Assembly (NCBI GenBank): GCA_012295275.1
Contig: CM022672.1
Coordinates: 16,256,125 to 16,320,124 of the forward strand
Origin: Chrysomallon squamiferum
Taxonomy: Eukaryota > Mollusca > Gastropoda > Neomphalida > Peltospiridae
Direction: 5' to 3'
DNA length: 64,000 nucleotides
The notes under the pieces are model-generated. The model searched no databases. It was not told where the DNA came from and saw only the letters and a list, made by a program, of their open reading frames with translations. This document shows positions 1-13,629 of this stretch, one piece after another (position 1 is the first letter of the stretch; each line of letters opens with the position of its first letter). The position numbers were made by a program, and so were the translations under genes.

Positions 1-2062
1 AGACATTTTACATATTTACACTGAATTAGCAACATACACATGCTTTTTAAAGCATAGAAAAATACATACAATTATCTTAAGTCTTAAATTAAGTCATAAT
101 TGTAAAGTTATACAAACTCTTGAATAAACAAGATTGACAAGTGCAATCGGCCGTATTTAATAATAATACATAAAAATAAAACAATATGTTATCTGTGTGT
201 AACAAGATAATTACAAGATTAAGAACGATTTCACATGGTGATACAAATTATTCAAACGTTTCTGAGCCTTTATCATTTGACACTTTGATCAATACCAACA
301 TGTTCTTAATATATTATACGTCAGCCCAATCTCTAATGAGCTAAATGTGTTAAAAAATACATTCTTTTATTGTAGTTTCACAATTGATATTTTCAGACAA
401 ATCCTTAATGAAATAACAGAAATAACCGTGACATTAAAAAACCAAACCCTTATCATCAGAAGTTGTATTTTAACAAATTTGAAAACATTTTATTCTTGTT
501 AACAGTTAACAACGTAATTATTAATCTATCATTTGCAATGCATTTATGGCCAATGAAAATTCAAAGAGATGTGTCCAGGTACTGCCAAAAGCCTTGTTTG
601 TCTGCTCAAGACACTGTTACAGTACCCTGGAGGAGCAGAGAAAACTTCTGTATAAGGTATGCAACCCAAATATCTGTCAGGTTAAAATCTAATGGTATGA
701 TCTTTATAACGCTGAGGTTGGTAGCTGTACTTAAAATGTTTAATTTTTAATTTATAATTAAATTTACAAATTTAAAAGTCAATAAATTTCTGAAAACAAC
801 ACATTTTAGACCAGATTACAGTTACAGAATCTGAAATCCAAATGCTTATTAATTTATAATTCAGTGAGTTAGTGTGAATCAAACAGAGTTACAGAATACT
901 AAATCCTGACTAAATGTGGTCAGTTATTTTATAATCTCTAAGTTTCTTCTGTGAACAAAACAGTGTATTATTAGATTTCACTGTTTGTCCCAAACAGACA
1001 AATGACCAGTTTAAAATGAAGATCAGTTTGTTGAAGATTATATCTTGTACAAAGAAAATACACAATACATTACATATATTAAACTAACAACAAAAGTCTA
1101 TCTAATAAAATATATTTCAGTGTTATACACTAATTTCATAGGAAATAATTTAGTGTTCAGAAATTCAAAAAACAAAGAGAAGTAACCCATTGCAATCATA
1201 CTGGTAACAGATAGTAGAAGTACAGATATGTGGAGTCTACACTCTTTGTAATGAAGGATTCCAATTTTCTTATGAAATAGGTATACTCACCTGAAATGAA
1301 TTGTAAAATATAAGAAATTACTTAAATCCAAGAAGTCACAGATCAGTTTAGACCATACTATACACATTATTATACATGACGTGTCAAACAGAGATAATTA
1401 ATACAAACAGGTTTTGCATGAATATATAAATTTTGGTAATGTCTTTGTCATGTTGCATTGCTGTGAAACACCTCTTTAGTATAAAAAAAGTAAAACATAA
1501 TTGTTTCAGTTTGCAGAGTTCACAGAGCTGGTGGTACCCTGAAGGTGGTCATCTAGATGAACCACTTCAGGGCATCAATACAGTAAGAGTTCAAGCATCA
1601 GCTTATTGAACTTTAAACTGAAATTTTTTTATTTCATATAAAGGAATTTTGAGAGACATCTATACAAATTTAAATGTAGATGAGTCTGATGTAAATTTAC
1701 AAATCACTTACATTTCATTTTATTTTTTATTCATTGTAATTTTATTTGTTTTTTAATAGGTTTTTTTTGTTAGTTTACATTATGTGCCTGCATTCATCCA
1801 TAAGAAGTAGAAAAATCAGGCTGACAAATAAATAAAAAAAGAAAAAAGAAAAAAAGAAAGAAAATACAGTTAATATACACAGCCTTTTCTATCAAAAACA
1901 TAAAAAATATTAATTTATTGAACACTGTTGTAAACAAAAACATTATCTTAGCATTCCAGTACTTAACTATATCATGCAGTCACTATCTTTGGAAAATATA
2001 TACAAAAACAAAACCTTAGGGTAACATTAAAAAAAAATAAAAAATAAAAAAAAATATTAAAT

Positions 2063-2234
2063 AACAAATAACAGGATTTCCTTATTTGGCTTTTTAGATT
2101 TTCAGATTTGTAACATATTTATTTTTCTTAGAAACAAATGTTACAAATCTGAACAACCAAAAACAAATAACAGGATTTCCTTATTTGGCTTTTTAGATTT
2201 TCAGATTTGCAATATATTTATTTTTCTTACAAAC
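2063..2234. repeat. imperfect 73-bp direct repeat, 99-bp offset, with hairpin
   Basis: The block starting AACAAATAACAGGATTTCC at 2063 recurs nearly unchanged at 2162, both copies running to about CTTA(G/C)AAACA. Between the copies lies a perfect 15-bp inverted repeat: TCAGATTTGTAACAT (2102-2116) and ATGTTACAAATCTGA (2138-2152). The duplication lies in the MAEA 3' flank. The function is unknown. Confidence 0.75.
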
Positions 2235-3524
2235 ATATTTCTTTCAGTGATTTCATTTTGGTAGGTATACTTTCAATGCTGACCTTGGTGAATTCTGTTT
2301 TGTGGTAAACAACATTCACTGATCAAAACAAAGTAACTATTGGCAATATGTTATCAAAACACAAAAAGGTGTATGCATTAGAAACCAGCAAGTTACGGTT
2401 TGTGCAAAACTATTTATTCTTATTTAATCTACTGTACTAAGTCTCCAAATCACAAATTCTTCTTCTTTTCTCTTTGTTTGTAAATATTATCAGCAATTAT
2501 TTTCAAATTAATATTATAAATTTGTTTTAAAACCCCCTGAAATTTAATGAAATCAATCATGATCGGTTTCTTCTGCTATTTTTTATTGTTCTTTAAAATA
2601 AAAATATTTTTGATGTCTCACCAATATAATTACAAAAATCTATGGAAATCCTTTGCTGGATTTCCTTTATCATTATTAAGTAAAGAATTGTTGTATCAAC
2701 ATAACAAAATATTATTATTTGAAATTTCTATATATTTTGAAACAATTTATAAAAATAATGGGAAACACCTGCCTAAAAATATACTTTATTATTTGAAAAG
2801 AAAGGTCTTAAGGTAAAAACCCATTGACTTGATACTACAGTAAACATTTTGGTAACAATATTGGCACATTCACTGGTAATTAACTCTGTACAAATTTGAA
2901 ATAAAATAAAAATAAAATACAGCTCAGTGAAAATCAATTTATATGTTTTAAATTGCAAGCTGAAATGAATTATTTTAAACAAATCAGCTGTTTATCAATA
3001 AACAGAAATGCAGGCAGTCATTTAATTAATGCTTCAAAATTGCACACAAAAAGTATTTTGCATAAACTGACAAAATAATTTTGATTAACAAAAAAAAACT
3101 GTTGAATATTTTCATTTTATACAGCATAGTTTAAAAAATAATATTTTTAATAATAATCATAATAAAAGAACACAGACATGTTTTGGTGAAAAATGACCAT
3201 CTCATACTTTGTTCCTTTTTTAAAAATATGTGTCAGAATTTAAGAAATATTATAGAATATACACAGATTTATGTAACACCCTTATTTCAGCAATGACAGC
3301 ATTTCATAAAACAAATTATACTGCATTAAAAAAACCCTGATTAAACTATCACTACTAATTATCATATATTACTACTACTACTGCTACTACTAATGTATAT
3401 AGCTTAGTGAAACAGGATTGTTAATTCTTATGTATTCAGATAAAAGTCATTCTGATAGTAGAGGTCACTTGTATCTGAGGTAATGGAATTCATTTGATTT
3501 GCATGTAGAATGTTTGTGAAATAA

Positions 3525-3567
<43 letters not shown>

Positions 3568-3589
3568 TTAATAATATTATTAATAATAA
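3525..3589. repeat. (AAT)n microsatellite
   Basis: Simple trinucleotide tract of AAT units, slightly interrupted at its right end. Similar shorter AAT tracts lie at about 3868-3955. Confidence 0.9.
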
Positions 3590-4321
3590 CACTCATACCC
3601 AGAAGTAAATTAAAAAAAATTAAAAAAATATAATAAAAAAAATTTGTTTTCATTCACCCAGAACTCTTTATCTTCAAAAAACAATTAACTACAAAAAAAA
3701 AAAAAAAACATTTAAACTTTTAAAAAATTAATATGAACTTGTTCAATGAAAATCAAAACTGGCTGCTATGAACATGAACACAAAATCTGGAAATCAATTT
3801 AGACAGTTTATAACATGAGTGAGGAATTAAAACTAGTCCCATGCCATGATAAATAAATAGATAAATAATAGTAATAATAATAATTAACAAAATAAAATAG
3901 ACAGTTAAAAAGGGTAAGAAAAAAAATCACAACAATAATAATAATAATAATATTAATATCAAGAAAAACTAAATTAATAAGGTAATGGTTTAAAGAAACA
4001 AAAATTCGCAAACCTCCTCACACCTCTAAAATCAATTATTTTACTTCTGAAGTTAGACCCTGGTTCAGGTGATAAGAAATTGAAACAGAAAAAACGTGAA
4101 GAACGTAACAGATTGTTTAACATTACAAAGTTAATAATGATTACACAGACACTGTTATTAGACTTGGTCAAGAAAACTAAGCTCTGCTGACAGTAACAAC
4201 TTCTGCAACACCACAGCAAATGACGATGTCTCCATCCTAGCGTCCTTGGATATTTGTGTAGTGAGAAATCTCAACAAGTTTTATTGGAAGCTCATTATCA
4301 GTGTAGTAAGAGAAGTATTCA

Positions 4322-7300
4322 TCACATGACATACACTTTATCAGCTTCGTCCAGATGGTAAATTTCTCTTGTCCGAGGACAGATGATTCGTCCATCATTG
4401 TTTGCAGCCATTGATGCCAATGACTAAAAATAAAAATAAAATAATACATGAGGCATAATTTCATATCATATTATTTGACTTGATACATAACAGACACACA
4501 CACACACATACATGTATATAATGATGCTATTTTGTTGTAGCCACAAAAACATAATGCTAATATTTCAAACTGTCTTTGCAATAATAACAGTAGCAATAAT
4601 AAATAAATAAATACTGCTACTGCTATGGTTTATAAAAGGATTCATTATTTTTCTTTTCTAAATTGGAGCAATTAGTTATTTCTGTCGCATTGCTCACTCT
4701 CTCGCTGTGTGTGTGTGTGTGGACAATGCTTATATGTGATGCATAGTTTAATTTTAATGTAAAATCATTTAATGTTCAAACGAAATGATTATTTTATTTT
4801 TTATTTTTTTTTCTTAAGTTTAAAACTTACAAAAACCTACAATAAAATTCCAGATCACTCTTTTTATTAAAAAAAAATCCTTTTAAGAATATAGATTATA
4901 CATTTGTTTTATTTAAAAAAATCCTTTTAAGTATATAAATCATACATACATTGAATCCATAGACATGTCCATTAGGGAGTACCATGGGTGGGTTGTGTTC
5001 ATTCAGGGAATGTCCAGTGATGGTGCAGATCAGTTTTGAGTTTGAGCAATGAGCAAAAGGCAGACTCTTAGCCAGCTCATTGAGGTTCTTACTGCAGACA
5101 GGACAGTTGGTGTTTTTCGCTGAACCGTGAGATTTATAGCAATGACTGGCATTCGTTAAGGTCATATTTCTAGTATGTGTATTTTTATAAATTATTTTCT
5201 ACTGAAAAATAAAAAGCTACAGCTAGACAAAGTCCTTTAAGAATATAATTGTGGAATACATATATAAATTAATTTGAGACAATGCATTGATAGACCTTCA
5301 CAGACTAAATAAAAAATGATTAATTTCACGTATTTAGTTTTACTCAGTATTTTTTGTGGTTTGTTTGTCTTCTTGTTTTTTAAAAGCTGTGGTATGAAAT
5401 CAAGTGTGTTATTCATGTCTTTCACAATCTGTAACACAGCACTCAGCACTGGGGAGACGTTAAAACAATCTGAGACCAAACTGATTTACTACTAACTGTA
5501 TAATGAAGTCTGGAGCTATTTATTAGCAATGATCATATTTGTGTTACACTGAAAATATAAATGAGTAAGAAATTAACTGAAATACTGGTTTACTTCTTCA
5601 CATTATTTCCTGTCTCTGACCCAAACCTCTGACAACATAAACCAAGGTCCTGGTTTTAAAATCACAACAATACTTTACAGGATTTATTATTTATGTACAC
5701 CAATTAAAAAAATAAAATAAAATAAAATAAAACATTATAATAAAAAATATAAAACAATTACAAGGATTTTCTAGAAAGTAATGTCTCAATCTGGGACAGC
5801 ATATAGAGTAAAGTTAGATTTTTCCAATTATCAGGAAGGAATCTTCTAAAAGAATCTTCATGAAGGTACCAAGTCCTCTGCTAAACCAATTGAATATGGG
5901 GGACTGAATGTAACAGGAAATGTATTATTAGAATACGAACAAGTTTATACTTATGACTTTTATGTGCTAAAATAGTATTATTCAAATAGATCAAATCAAT
6001 GTGATAGTTTGACTTACTGCGCAGTGAGAATTTCACACTAAGAAATAAGAATTTGGTAGTTAAATGTTGGCACACAGTGAGAACGCCGCTGTAAGAAGGC
6101 ACAGTTCTGTAACAGTGCTGTGACAGTGCTGTGACACATAAAGGATACGGTGTTTTCAGAGAGGACAGGCCAGCCTGCAGTGCGGCTGTGAACACTGGAG
6201 TTGTATTCAGCTGGTGCAGTTTGAAATTCTCATTACGAAACTGCTGAACCAGTTCCTGCCAACAGCTTTCAGAAAACAAACCCTGAAATAAAAAAAAGTA
6301 ATATATGAATTTTTTTTAAAACCAAAGTGAGCAAATAAACAAAAGTGAAATGAAAACTATACATTAAATAATTTATGAATTAATCAAAACTGACCTCTCC
6401 CCTGGAAAAGGCATGTCACTTTTTATACAAATTATGCTACATTATTATTTATTTAATTATTTTCAACTCTTATTTGTAAGTTCAAAATACACAATATTTC
6501 AGTTATTTCTCTTAAGGACCATATCATAAGATTACAACCTCAACAGAAGATCACCATACTTAAAAGAAGGCTAGACATGACATCTTTACATATCTTATGT
6601 CAAACATCTATATCTGACATTAAACATTAGCAAATACAGGCGTTTGACATAAAATTTATAAAGATACTGTATCTAGTCTTCATTTTTGGGTAGTGATATT
6701 GTGTTAAGGTTATAATTGTTACACTCATTAAGAGAAATAACTGAAATATTGACATATTTCCTAATCTACTGTACTTGTATCTGTCTATATATCTCTCAAC
6801 ATTCAAAGCCAACTTCTTTTGACCCAGTGCTTCACACATTATTTCTAAATAATGAAATAATTAAGGTTTAGAGATAGATACCTTATGAGGAGTGTTATCT
6901 GTGATTTTTGGAAATGCCAACAATCCCATAACTTTCTGAACTTCTGTAATGTGACAGTCATCAACAGAACTGAAGTATCTCCTAGCATGTCTAACAAAAA
7001 TATGATTATAGTTTCATTAATTTCAAACAGAACTGTAAGTGACAAATGTATCTTTTACTTTGTTTATTTGCTACATTTGAATCAACACTGGTAGAGTATC
7101 CTCTGATGCTACATTGTGAGAATACAACACGATGGTAAAAGCTATATTTTTATAATGTTAAAATGTTTATAACTATTATTACTTCATCATACGTCTATCA
7201 CTGATATAACAGTTGAAAGTTATTTGAAAAACAGAACCACTGATATACATTAATATTACATTACAAGCGAAAAGCTTGATTTAATGGAATGTAATACAAT

Positions 7301-9805
7301 AATATTATAAAATTATCTTAAAAAATTAAACCTAGGCCATTATTCAATCCATTTTATTTAGATATGTGTAATGACTAACAGTAAAAGTGTAATGAGTAAT
7401 GGTAACAGTGTAAAGAGTAACAGTAACAGTTTGAGGAATAACAGTAATATTGTAAAGAATAACAGTAACACAGTAATGATTAATAGTTTAACTGTAATAT
7501 GTAAAGTGTAACAATTCCAGTGATAATGGAAAATTGCAAACTGCTAATCAGATTAGCTCATGGTGAGGAGGCACTGAATTTCCTCTTGTGCAATTTTGAC
7601 AAAAGAATAATAAATCAAATGAATTAGCCAACTGACACTTACTTGACAGCTTCCAGCCTTTGATTGTTTCTGACAAGTTCAATAAATTCCTGCCTTCTCA
7701 CTTTGAACTCCAGTGTACTCTGAAACATGTCACACATAAGTAACAATTAAATCATGTTACAAAACAATTTTTTTTGAAAAAGCATGAATGGTTTCTGATA
7801 GAATTAAAATAAAATAAGTGAAAAAAGAACAAACAACAACAACAACAGACAAACACACAAACAAATAAACAAAAATAAAAAAACAAAAATAAAGTTATAA
7901 TTAAAAACAATTACATGAACAAAATCAAATGTGTGCATGTACACAACAACCACAATTCACTCTTAAGACAAATAAAGTATTTATTATTTATAACAAAATT
8001 GACTTTCTGACATTGTGTAAACATACCCTCATCTTGCGGAGTTTAGACTTGTTCTCATAACACCAGTTCAAACAGGGGCCTGTCTCGTGTCTCATTAATG
8101 ACTCTTCTACCTCCTTGGATGTCAGAAAAAGGTCAATGTTGGTCAAGTCCTGAAATATTAATTAACATTATATATTTTTTAACAACCAAAAATTAGTTAT
8201 CTGTATTAAGCATAAACATGGAAACAAACAAAAAAATATTTATATGCACTTTCTGGAAATGGGAAATTATTTACATGTATCTTACCTTTTCATATATCAT
8301 GAAACACTAGGTAGAATAAGGGTACATATTAAATGGATACTTCAACAGAACTGTTCCTGGAACCCTCTATTAAACAGAAGGTGGTGTAATGACGTACCTC
8401 TATTTCTGAATGGGTGGCCAGTTTGAGAGCTGTATTGTAATAGCCTGCTTGAAGGAAAAATTCAACCAACATTCTGTCAAGACGTTTTTTATTCCAGAGA
8501 GGTTTGGCTCCTGGAGGCAGATGTTCTGCTTCCTTCAGATGTTCCACTCGTTTCTTGATGACTTTGGCAGCATCCAGTTCATCCTGAACACTTTCATCAG
8601 CCTAAATGATTTTTAAAATTAAAGTTAAAAAAAAAATAAAAACATTTTGTTTTAAAAAGTGATCTTATACAAAAAAAAAAAAAAAAATTGTTTTGTAAAA
8701 CATTTTTGAAAATTAAAAAAACAGAACAAAAAACTGAATATCTTTACAAATGGATTAACAATTACAAACAGAAATATTTTTCTCAAATATGTTAAACAAT
8801 TCAGGTAATATCAATGATAGATGTCTTAAACATAAACTATTTCTTAAGGAAGAAAAATGTTTTTTCATTTTTATCAGAATGAAACATTCTGATCTTCAAA
8901 TTTCATAGCTACAAGCCAGTTCCATTTATTAGAAAATTTTATATCCAAGTCACAAACGAACATCAAACATTTGGTCAATACCTTTCTCTTAAGGATAGTC
9001 AGTTTCTCCACCATGTTGTCAATTGCTTTGGTCACCTCACCAAGGGACACTGGCTTTTGGAGACACTGTTCTACATCAGCACCACTGTTGTGGACATGGG
9101 CTACTTCTCGGTCTATACCTTTCTGGGCAGAACGAAAACGTTTATTCAGCACCTCATATGGGACCTAAATAAAAGGAATATAAAAAAATAATAAAATATT
9201 TATACATTAGCAGAACTTAAGAAATTCTGCATGAAAATAAATACCTATGGCATCTGGAGCAATTGATGTAAAAAAAAATAAAAAAAATAAAAAAATAAAA
9301 ATTCAAATGGATATAAAAACTCTCTTCAGTCATAGTTTTTCTTGAGTAAATCAGTACTAATATGCAGCTGAGCACAAGCATCCTTTAACCAACATCACAG
9401 TAGTTCACTTTAATAATTGTAAAGGCATTAATGCTATTCCTAAGCAATAAAATTAGCATAACAGTCTCAGTGTGATACAGTCAGTTTTATGTGACCCTTC
9501 AGATTACATTTAATGATTTCTTCTCAAAATGGTGGTTATGAATTATTTCTATTTCAGTACTTTTAGACTTGTATCATACATGTGAAATATAGTCATGGTT
9601 TTTATCCAGTTTATTTAAATAAAATAATGAAGAAACATCACCACTGTTAAATTTAAGCAGGAAGCAGGTTTAAACAATTGGCATTTTGAGTTCTTTAGAA
9701 TTCATCTATATTAATAAAATAAATAAATATTTGCATGTTAAAAAAATTGATAATAAAAAGATATGAAAACCATTTACAGTATACTTTCATTTAAAAAACC
9801 TCAGC

Positions 9806-9839
<34 letters not shown>

Positions 9840-10305
9840 AGAAATACAATGAAATAATAATAATAATCAGACAAATAAATTAACTTTCATTAGTTTCAAC
9901 ATTTCTTCTTTTTTTTCGATTCGGTGCTCGACAAGAATATAATGACTATTGGCATTGTAAACAAATTCATCATTTGATATAGAATAATAATTCTATTCAG
10001 TTATTTGGCTAAACAATCGAACGATGCAAACCAAAACGACATCAGAAGTAATCATCCGTCTATACTGTAGACTGTAGTGTAGGTCTCACTGACTCGAGTT
10101 AAATCAGTCAGACAACTTTTGCCTTAGTCAAAAAAATGCATTTAACGTCAACACCGAAACGAATCCGATACAAATTTCATTTATTAATTTATAGTTAGAA
10201 GTATTAACCACACTGCAATCGATTCAGACGTATAACAGAATACTAATATTGTATATAAAAAATAACCTTTAGTGTCGGATGTTCCAATGACTTGACATCA
10301 GCCAT
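4322..10305 (-). CDS. MAEA: MAEA, CTLH/GID E3 ubiquitin ligase RING subunit (9 exons)
   Basis: MAEA is a core subunit of the CTLH/GID ubiquitin ligase, pairing with RMND5 as the RING heterodimer. The minus-strand exons are 10267-10305, 8982-9164, 8398-8601, 8027-8149, 7643-7719, 6882-6990, 6149-6282, 4950-5145 and 4322-4423. All introns are GT-AG and all phases close, giving 388 aa plus a TGA stop; human MAEA is about 396 aa. The start is [13 protein letters not shown], then [15 protein letters not shown]. The LisH/CTLH part lies at about residues 111-209 ([20 protein letters not shown], then [18 protein letters not shown]). A CRA-like stretch follows to about 280. The divergent RING-like domain covers about 290-388, with [29 protein letters not shown] and [20 protein letters not shown]. 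The protein ends in YVM, close to the human YIM end. It is head-to-head with CtBP. Untranslated ends are not resolved. Confidence 0.96.
7375..7505. repeat. degenerate short tandem repeat in a MAEA intron
   Basis: Irregular reiteration of short units resembling GTAACAGTGTAA (AGTAACAG, GTAATGAGTAA, AAGAGTAACAGTAACAG). It lies in the intron between the MAEA exons ending at 6990 and beginning at 7643. No coding signal is seen. Confidence 0.7.
9810..9838. repeat. poly(A) tract in MAEA intron 1
   Basis: Long uninterrupted adenine run on the plus strand within the first MAEA intron (9165-10266). The rest of that intron is AT-rich and shows no other gene. Confidence 0.9.
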
Positions 10306-11213
10306 GATTGTTTTCATACAGAAAACTGTCGATGTGCATTGTAAATGTTCGTGTATTTCCGTAAACAGATGTGTTTTTTCCGGCAACGAATTCGGACATC
10401 AATATTTTTTTCCTTCCCTTCCTCCGCTAATACGTGAAAAATCTAAGTCATATTATATCATTCAACAATTAAACTATGCTTGCTTTTAGATCATCACTAT
10501 AACTTGAAATGATGGAATAAACTGATTTTTTTTTTTTTAAATAACAAAACTAATGCTTCTATAATTATACCATTTTTTTTCTTTTCTTTTTAATGATAAT
10601 GTATCATATTAATGTTTCTTTAAAACACTTTAAAACAAGCACAGTACTATTCAAGCTCAGCATAGGCAGGTATATTAACTGTTTAGCAGCTACCCTGAAT
10701 GCAGTCATTTACGGATATATAAAGTTAGTTGATATTTTGATTTATAATTATTTTATAAAATGTTGGAATGAGTGGATAAAAAATTTCATTTACAATTCTT
10801 TATTATTATTATGTTTAGTAATTGCAATTTATAAAATATTTTTATAATGCTGGAAGAATTTGTTTTCTGAAATGTTCAACGAAAAATCCCGAGCTAATAC
10901 GAGTTCTGAAAGTTTGTGAATGAATCGCGACCTCTGTCGACGAGATTGTGATATCGTGAGATTTGGCGAGAGCACGCGCCATTTACCGCTTTGAGTGCAA
11001 AGGCAAGTAGCAAGTTTTGAAAAAAAAATGTTTATTTACTTGTTTATTTGAAAATTATATTAATATATACCCCGTTTTTTGAAAGACCAATCTATAATGC
11101 ACCAGGCTACAAAATTGTGAATCTGTATAAAAATGCTCTGCTGATAAGTTAGCGCGTATTTTTATGGCTAACATCGCGTGGTAAAATTCTGGGTTTGTCT
11201 TTGTCTAACGAAG
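10306..11213. promoter_or_regulatory. divergent MAEA / CtBP promoter region
   Basis: This lies between the MAEA start codon (minus strand, 10305) and a possible first CtBP 5' exon. The stretch around 10900-11000 is locally richer in CpG than its surroundings (CGACCTCTGTCGACGAG, GCACGCGCC), as expected for a shared TATA-less promoter. A donor-like AAG|GTGAGG at 11211-11219 could end a CtBP non-coding exon. Start sites cannot be located from sequence alone. Confidence 0.45.
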
Positions 11214-12743
11214 GTGAGGTACGGCTCTTTTGAGTGGACAGGCCGAAACATTTACAAAATATTTTCTTTTATATTTACTCGAACGATTGATATAATTTTA
11301 TTAACGTAGAAATATATTTTTAATTATTTTAATGCTCCTTGCACCTGCGGGGTGGGGGGATAAACTTCATTAACAAAATTAAAATTAGGTCATTCAAAAA
11401 GTGTTGGTCTAAAACTAGTAAAATGCTTTAATAATGTGTTTTCACACTTGGGCTTACAAGCAGTTTTAGTTTTTATACAATTAAAACATGTTTTCATTCA
11501 GTAGACATGTACAATTTATCGTTTTCTCCACAATTTCTTACGAGACTGGGGAACAAAGTTAAGTAATACAGTTAACTTAAGTGTATAAGTTATAACAAGT
11601 TGGGATATGCAAATTAGCCCCGAAATGTGTCAGATGTTTGGCTCAAAGTCTTGTTTTATGTTACATGTGTCTTGATATCTTCCTTGCCCGTGATGCTTTG
11701 CAGACGTTAAATTGCAGCAGTTAAGCAGTGCTGTATCAAATATAAAATAAGATAATAAATATTTCAAATCATAAATAAATAAATAATAATATAGCCATGT
11801 CAAAAAGATCATTAAACAGAATTTCATTGTCATTCACACATTAAAACTATTTATAATTTTACTTGATTTCATTAAACATCCCTCTAATGTGTTCATTGCA
11901 AAAATGTGTTATGCAGAAAACAAATCTGAGAGTTTATCCACTGACTTATAATAGAATCTTGTTCAAATTTATTTTTAAGTGGGTGTTTATATTCATACAA
12001 GTTTACCTTTAGTCATAAACTGATTAAAAATAAATGTCCTAAGCTACCCCTCCACATCTCTGTTTTACGAACATTATCAACTGGTCATTTTTATTGATAT
12101 GTATTTTGTAATGTTAGAAGTGATAATAAAACTTGGATTGGTATGCAGTTGAAATGTCTAATGTTCTTCTTGATGTAGCCTTTCAGTATTTTAACATTCA
12201 AAATTAATATCCAGTGACTTAAAAAACCCCACCAAAAACAAAAATCTAAAGAGAACCTCAGATTTGCAGACAGGCTTTGGATTTTACCTCAGCATGACAC
12301 ACATTTCTTGATAATTTTTTTATACTGTTTTGTGCTTCAACTTCCATAAGCAGAACAGTTCTCATTTTCTTGAGGCAGCATCAGATTCAAAGTCTTGTTT
12401 TGGTACATTAGTTGTCCATGGGAGCTGATCATAATCACTATTCATAGTGACATTTTAAAAGTGTTTAAACCTGATAGTTTTTACAAGTTTATGGAAACAT
12501 CATTCGCTTTATTGTCTAGTATGTAATTGAGTTTAGCACACAGTTTGTTTTCAGATATTTGATACCCTGCAAATGTTCATTTAAATAGGCCGTGAAGTGG
12601 CTTTAATGTCCTTGAATAATTGTTGTAAATAGAAAAACCAATACATTTGGGTTCTATTAACCATTAATGCTGAAATGTTTTAAAATGTTATTAATGATTC
12701 AATAGATTGACAACAGTTGATTATTTATATATTTTTTTCACAG

Positions 12744-12860
12744 ATTTTTTTTTTTTAAAAAGTCATGTTGATTTTGCCAAATGTGACAACTGAGCTGTGG
12801 CTCTCTCGTTCATCCTGACAAGACCAAACGACATCGCTGATTTCATCTGACTTGTTTCAG
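12744..12860 (+). other. possible CtBP 5' untranslated exon
   Basis: A pyrimidine-rich acceptor (TTTTTTTCACAG, ending 12743) and a donor (TTTCAG|GTAGGC, intron start 12861) bound a 117-bp segment less AT-rich than its flanks. It contains a short upstream reading frame beginning MLILPNVTTELW that stops before the donor, so it would be untranslated leader. This is inferred from splice signals only. The remaining 10306-17079 DNA, apart from the repeats listed, shows no gene. Confidence 0.3.
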
Positions 12861-12993
12861 GTAGGCAACATTTTATAGCACTATCAGTTTTCACTTACTA
12901 TATTGTTACCCTGTGATACCTCCTACAACATAGTGATTTGTCAAGTAGGATTTATTAATGAAAATGACTTGACAAATTGTCTCATTAGCTACT

Positions 12994-13629
12994 GAATATC
13001 TCTTGAAATTCTGCTTACCCTAACCCTAACAGTAAAACAATTTTAATAGTACATTTAATTTTGGGGAATTAAAAAACAATATGATTTTACTTTAAAATGT
13101 ATAAAAGGAAATGAAATAAGAAAAAGGAAACAGATTAGCTTCTGTTTGAAAATGTTATTTATTATCACCAAAGGTTGGTGACTAATAATCTTGAATGCTT
13201 TTTAGCTGAAGAATACAGTGTTTAATTTTTTTTTAGTTTTCTAGTTTTTAAAAAAACTTTGTATCATTTCAGATCGTTGAAAGTGTGTTCTAATTCACCT
13301 CGTTAGCCATAAATTAATTATATTTGAACAATAATATGAAAACATAAATATCACACATTGAGATGTTTAAGTGGAACAGCTTGAGTATCAGCTCACAAAT
13401 GTTAGCATTATGCAACTTTCATGTTACCTTATTTCATTTTGTTATAAACACCAAAAAAATGCATAGAAAGCCTAACTTGAAGATAATTCTCCTTTGGTTC
13501 ATAAAATGTTTCCTAAAATAGTTTGCAAAGTGTTGTTTCTGAATGTTTTTTAATTGCCCAAAATTAAATGTACTATCAAAATTGTTTTACTGTTAGGGTT
13601 AGGGTAAGCAGAATGTCAAGAACTATTCT
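12994..13629. repeat. foldback (TIR) element with TTAGGG doublets in the arms
   Basis: Left arm 12994-13080 and right arm 13543-13629 are inverted copies about 87 bp long with few mismatches. Each carries CTGCTTACCCTAACCCTAAC, or its complement with TTAGGGTTAGGG. The roughly 460-bp interior has no recognisable open frame. It looks like a non-autonomous foldback or MITE-like element. No clear target-site duplication was found. Confidence 0.65.

Larger units (their letters stand above)
1..4321. other. AT-rich 3' flank of MAEA, no gene seen
   Basis: No conserved coding exon can be recognised on either strand. Downstream of the minus-strand MAEA stop codon the DNA is very AT-rich, with A-runs, (TAA)n tracts and short imperfect repeats. 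Part of it is probably the MAEA 3' untranslated region, but I cannot place the poly(A) site. Small open frames here are short, low-complexity and unsupported by homology. Confidence 0.6.

Noticed and set aside
9901-10305. Separate small gene on the plus strand at the MAEA 5' end (10292-10489)
   Set aside because: It overlaps the MAEA first exon antisense, begins within it and lacks any homology.
13018-13030. Interstitial telomere
   Set aside because: Only two CCCTAA units occur in each arm of an inverted repeat; there is no array.
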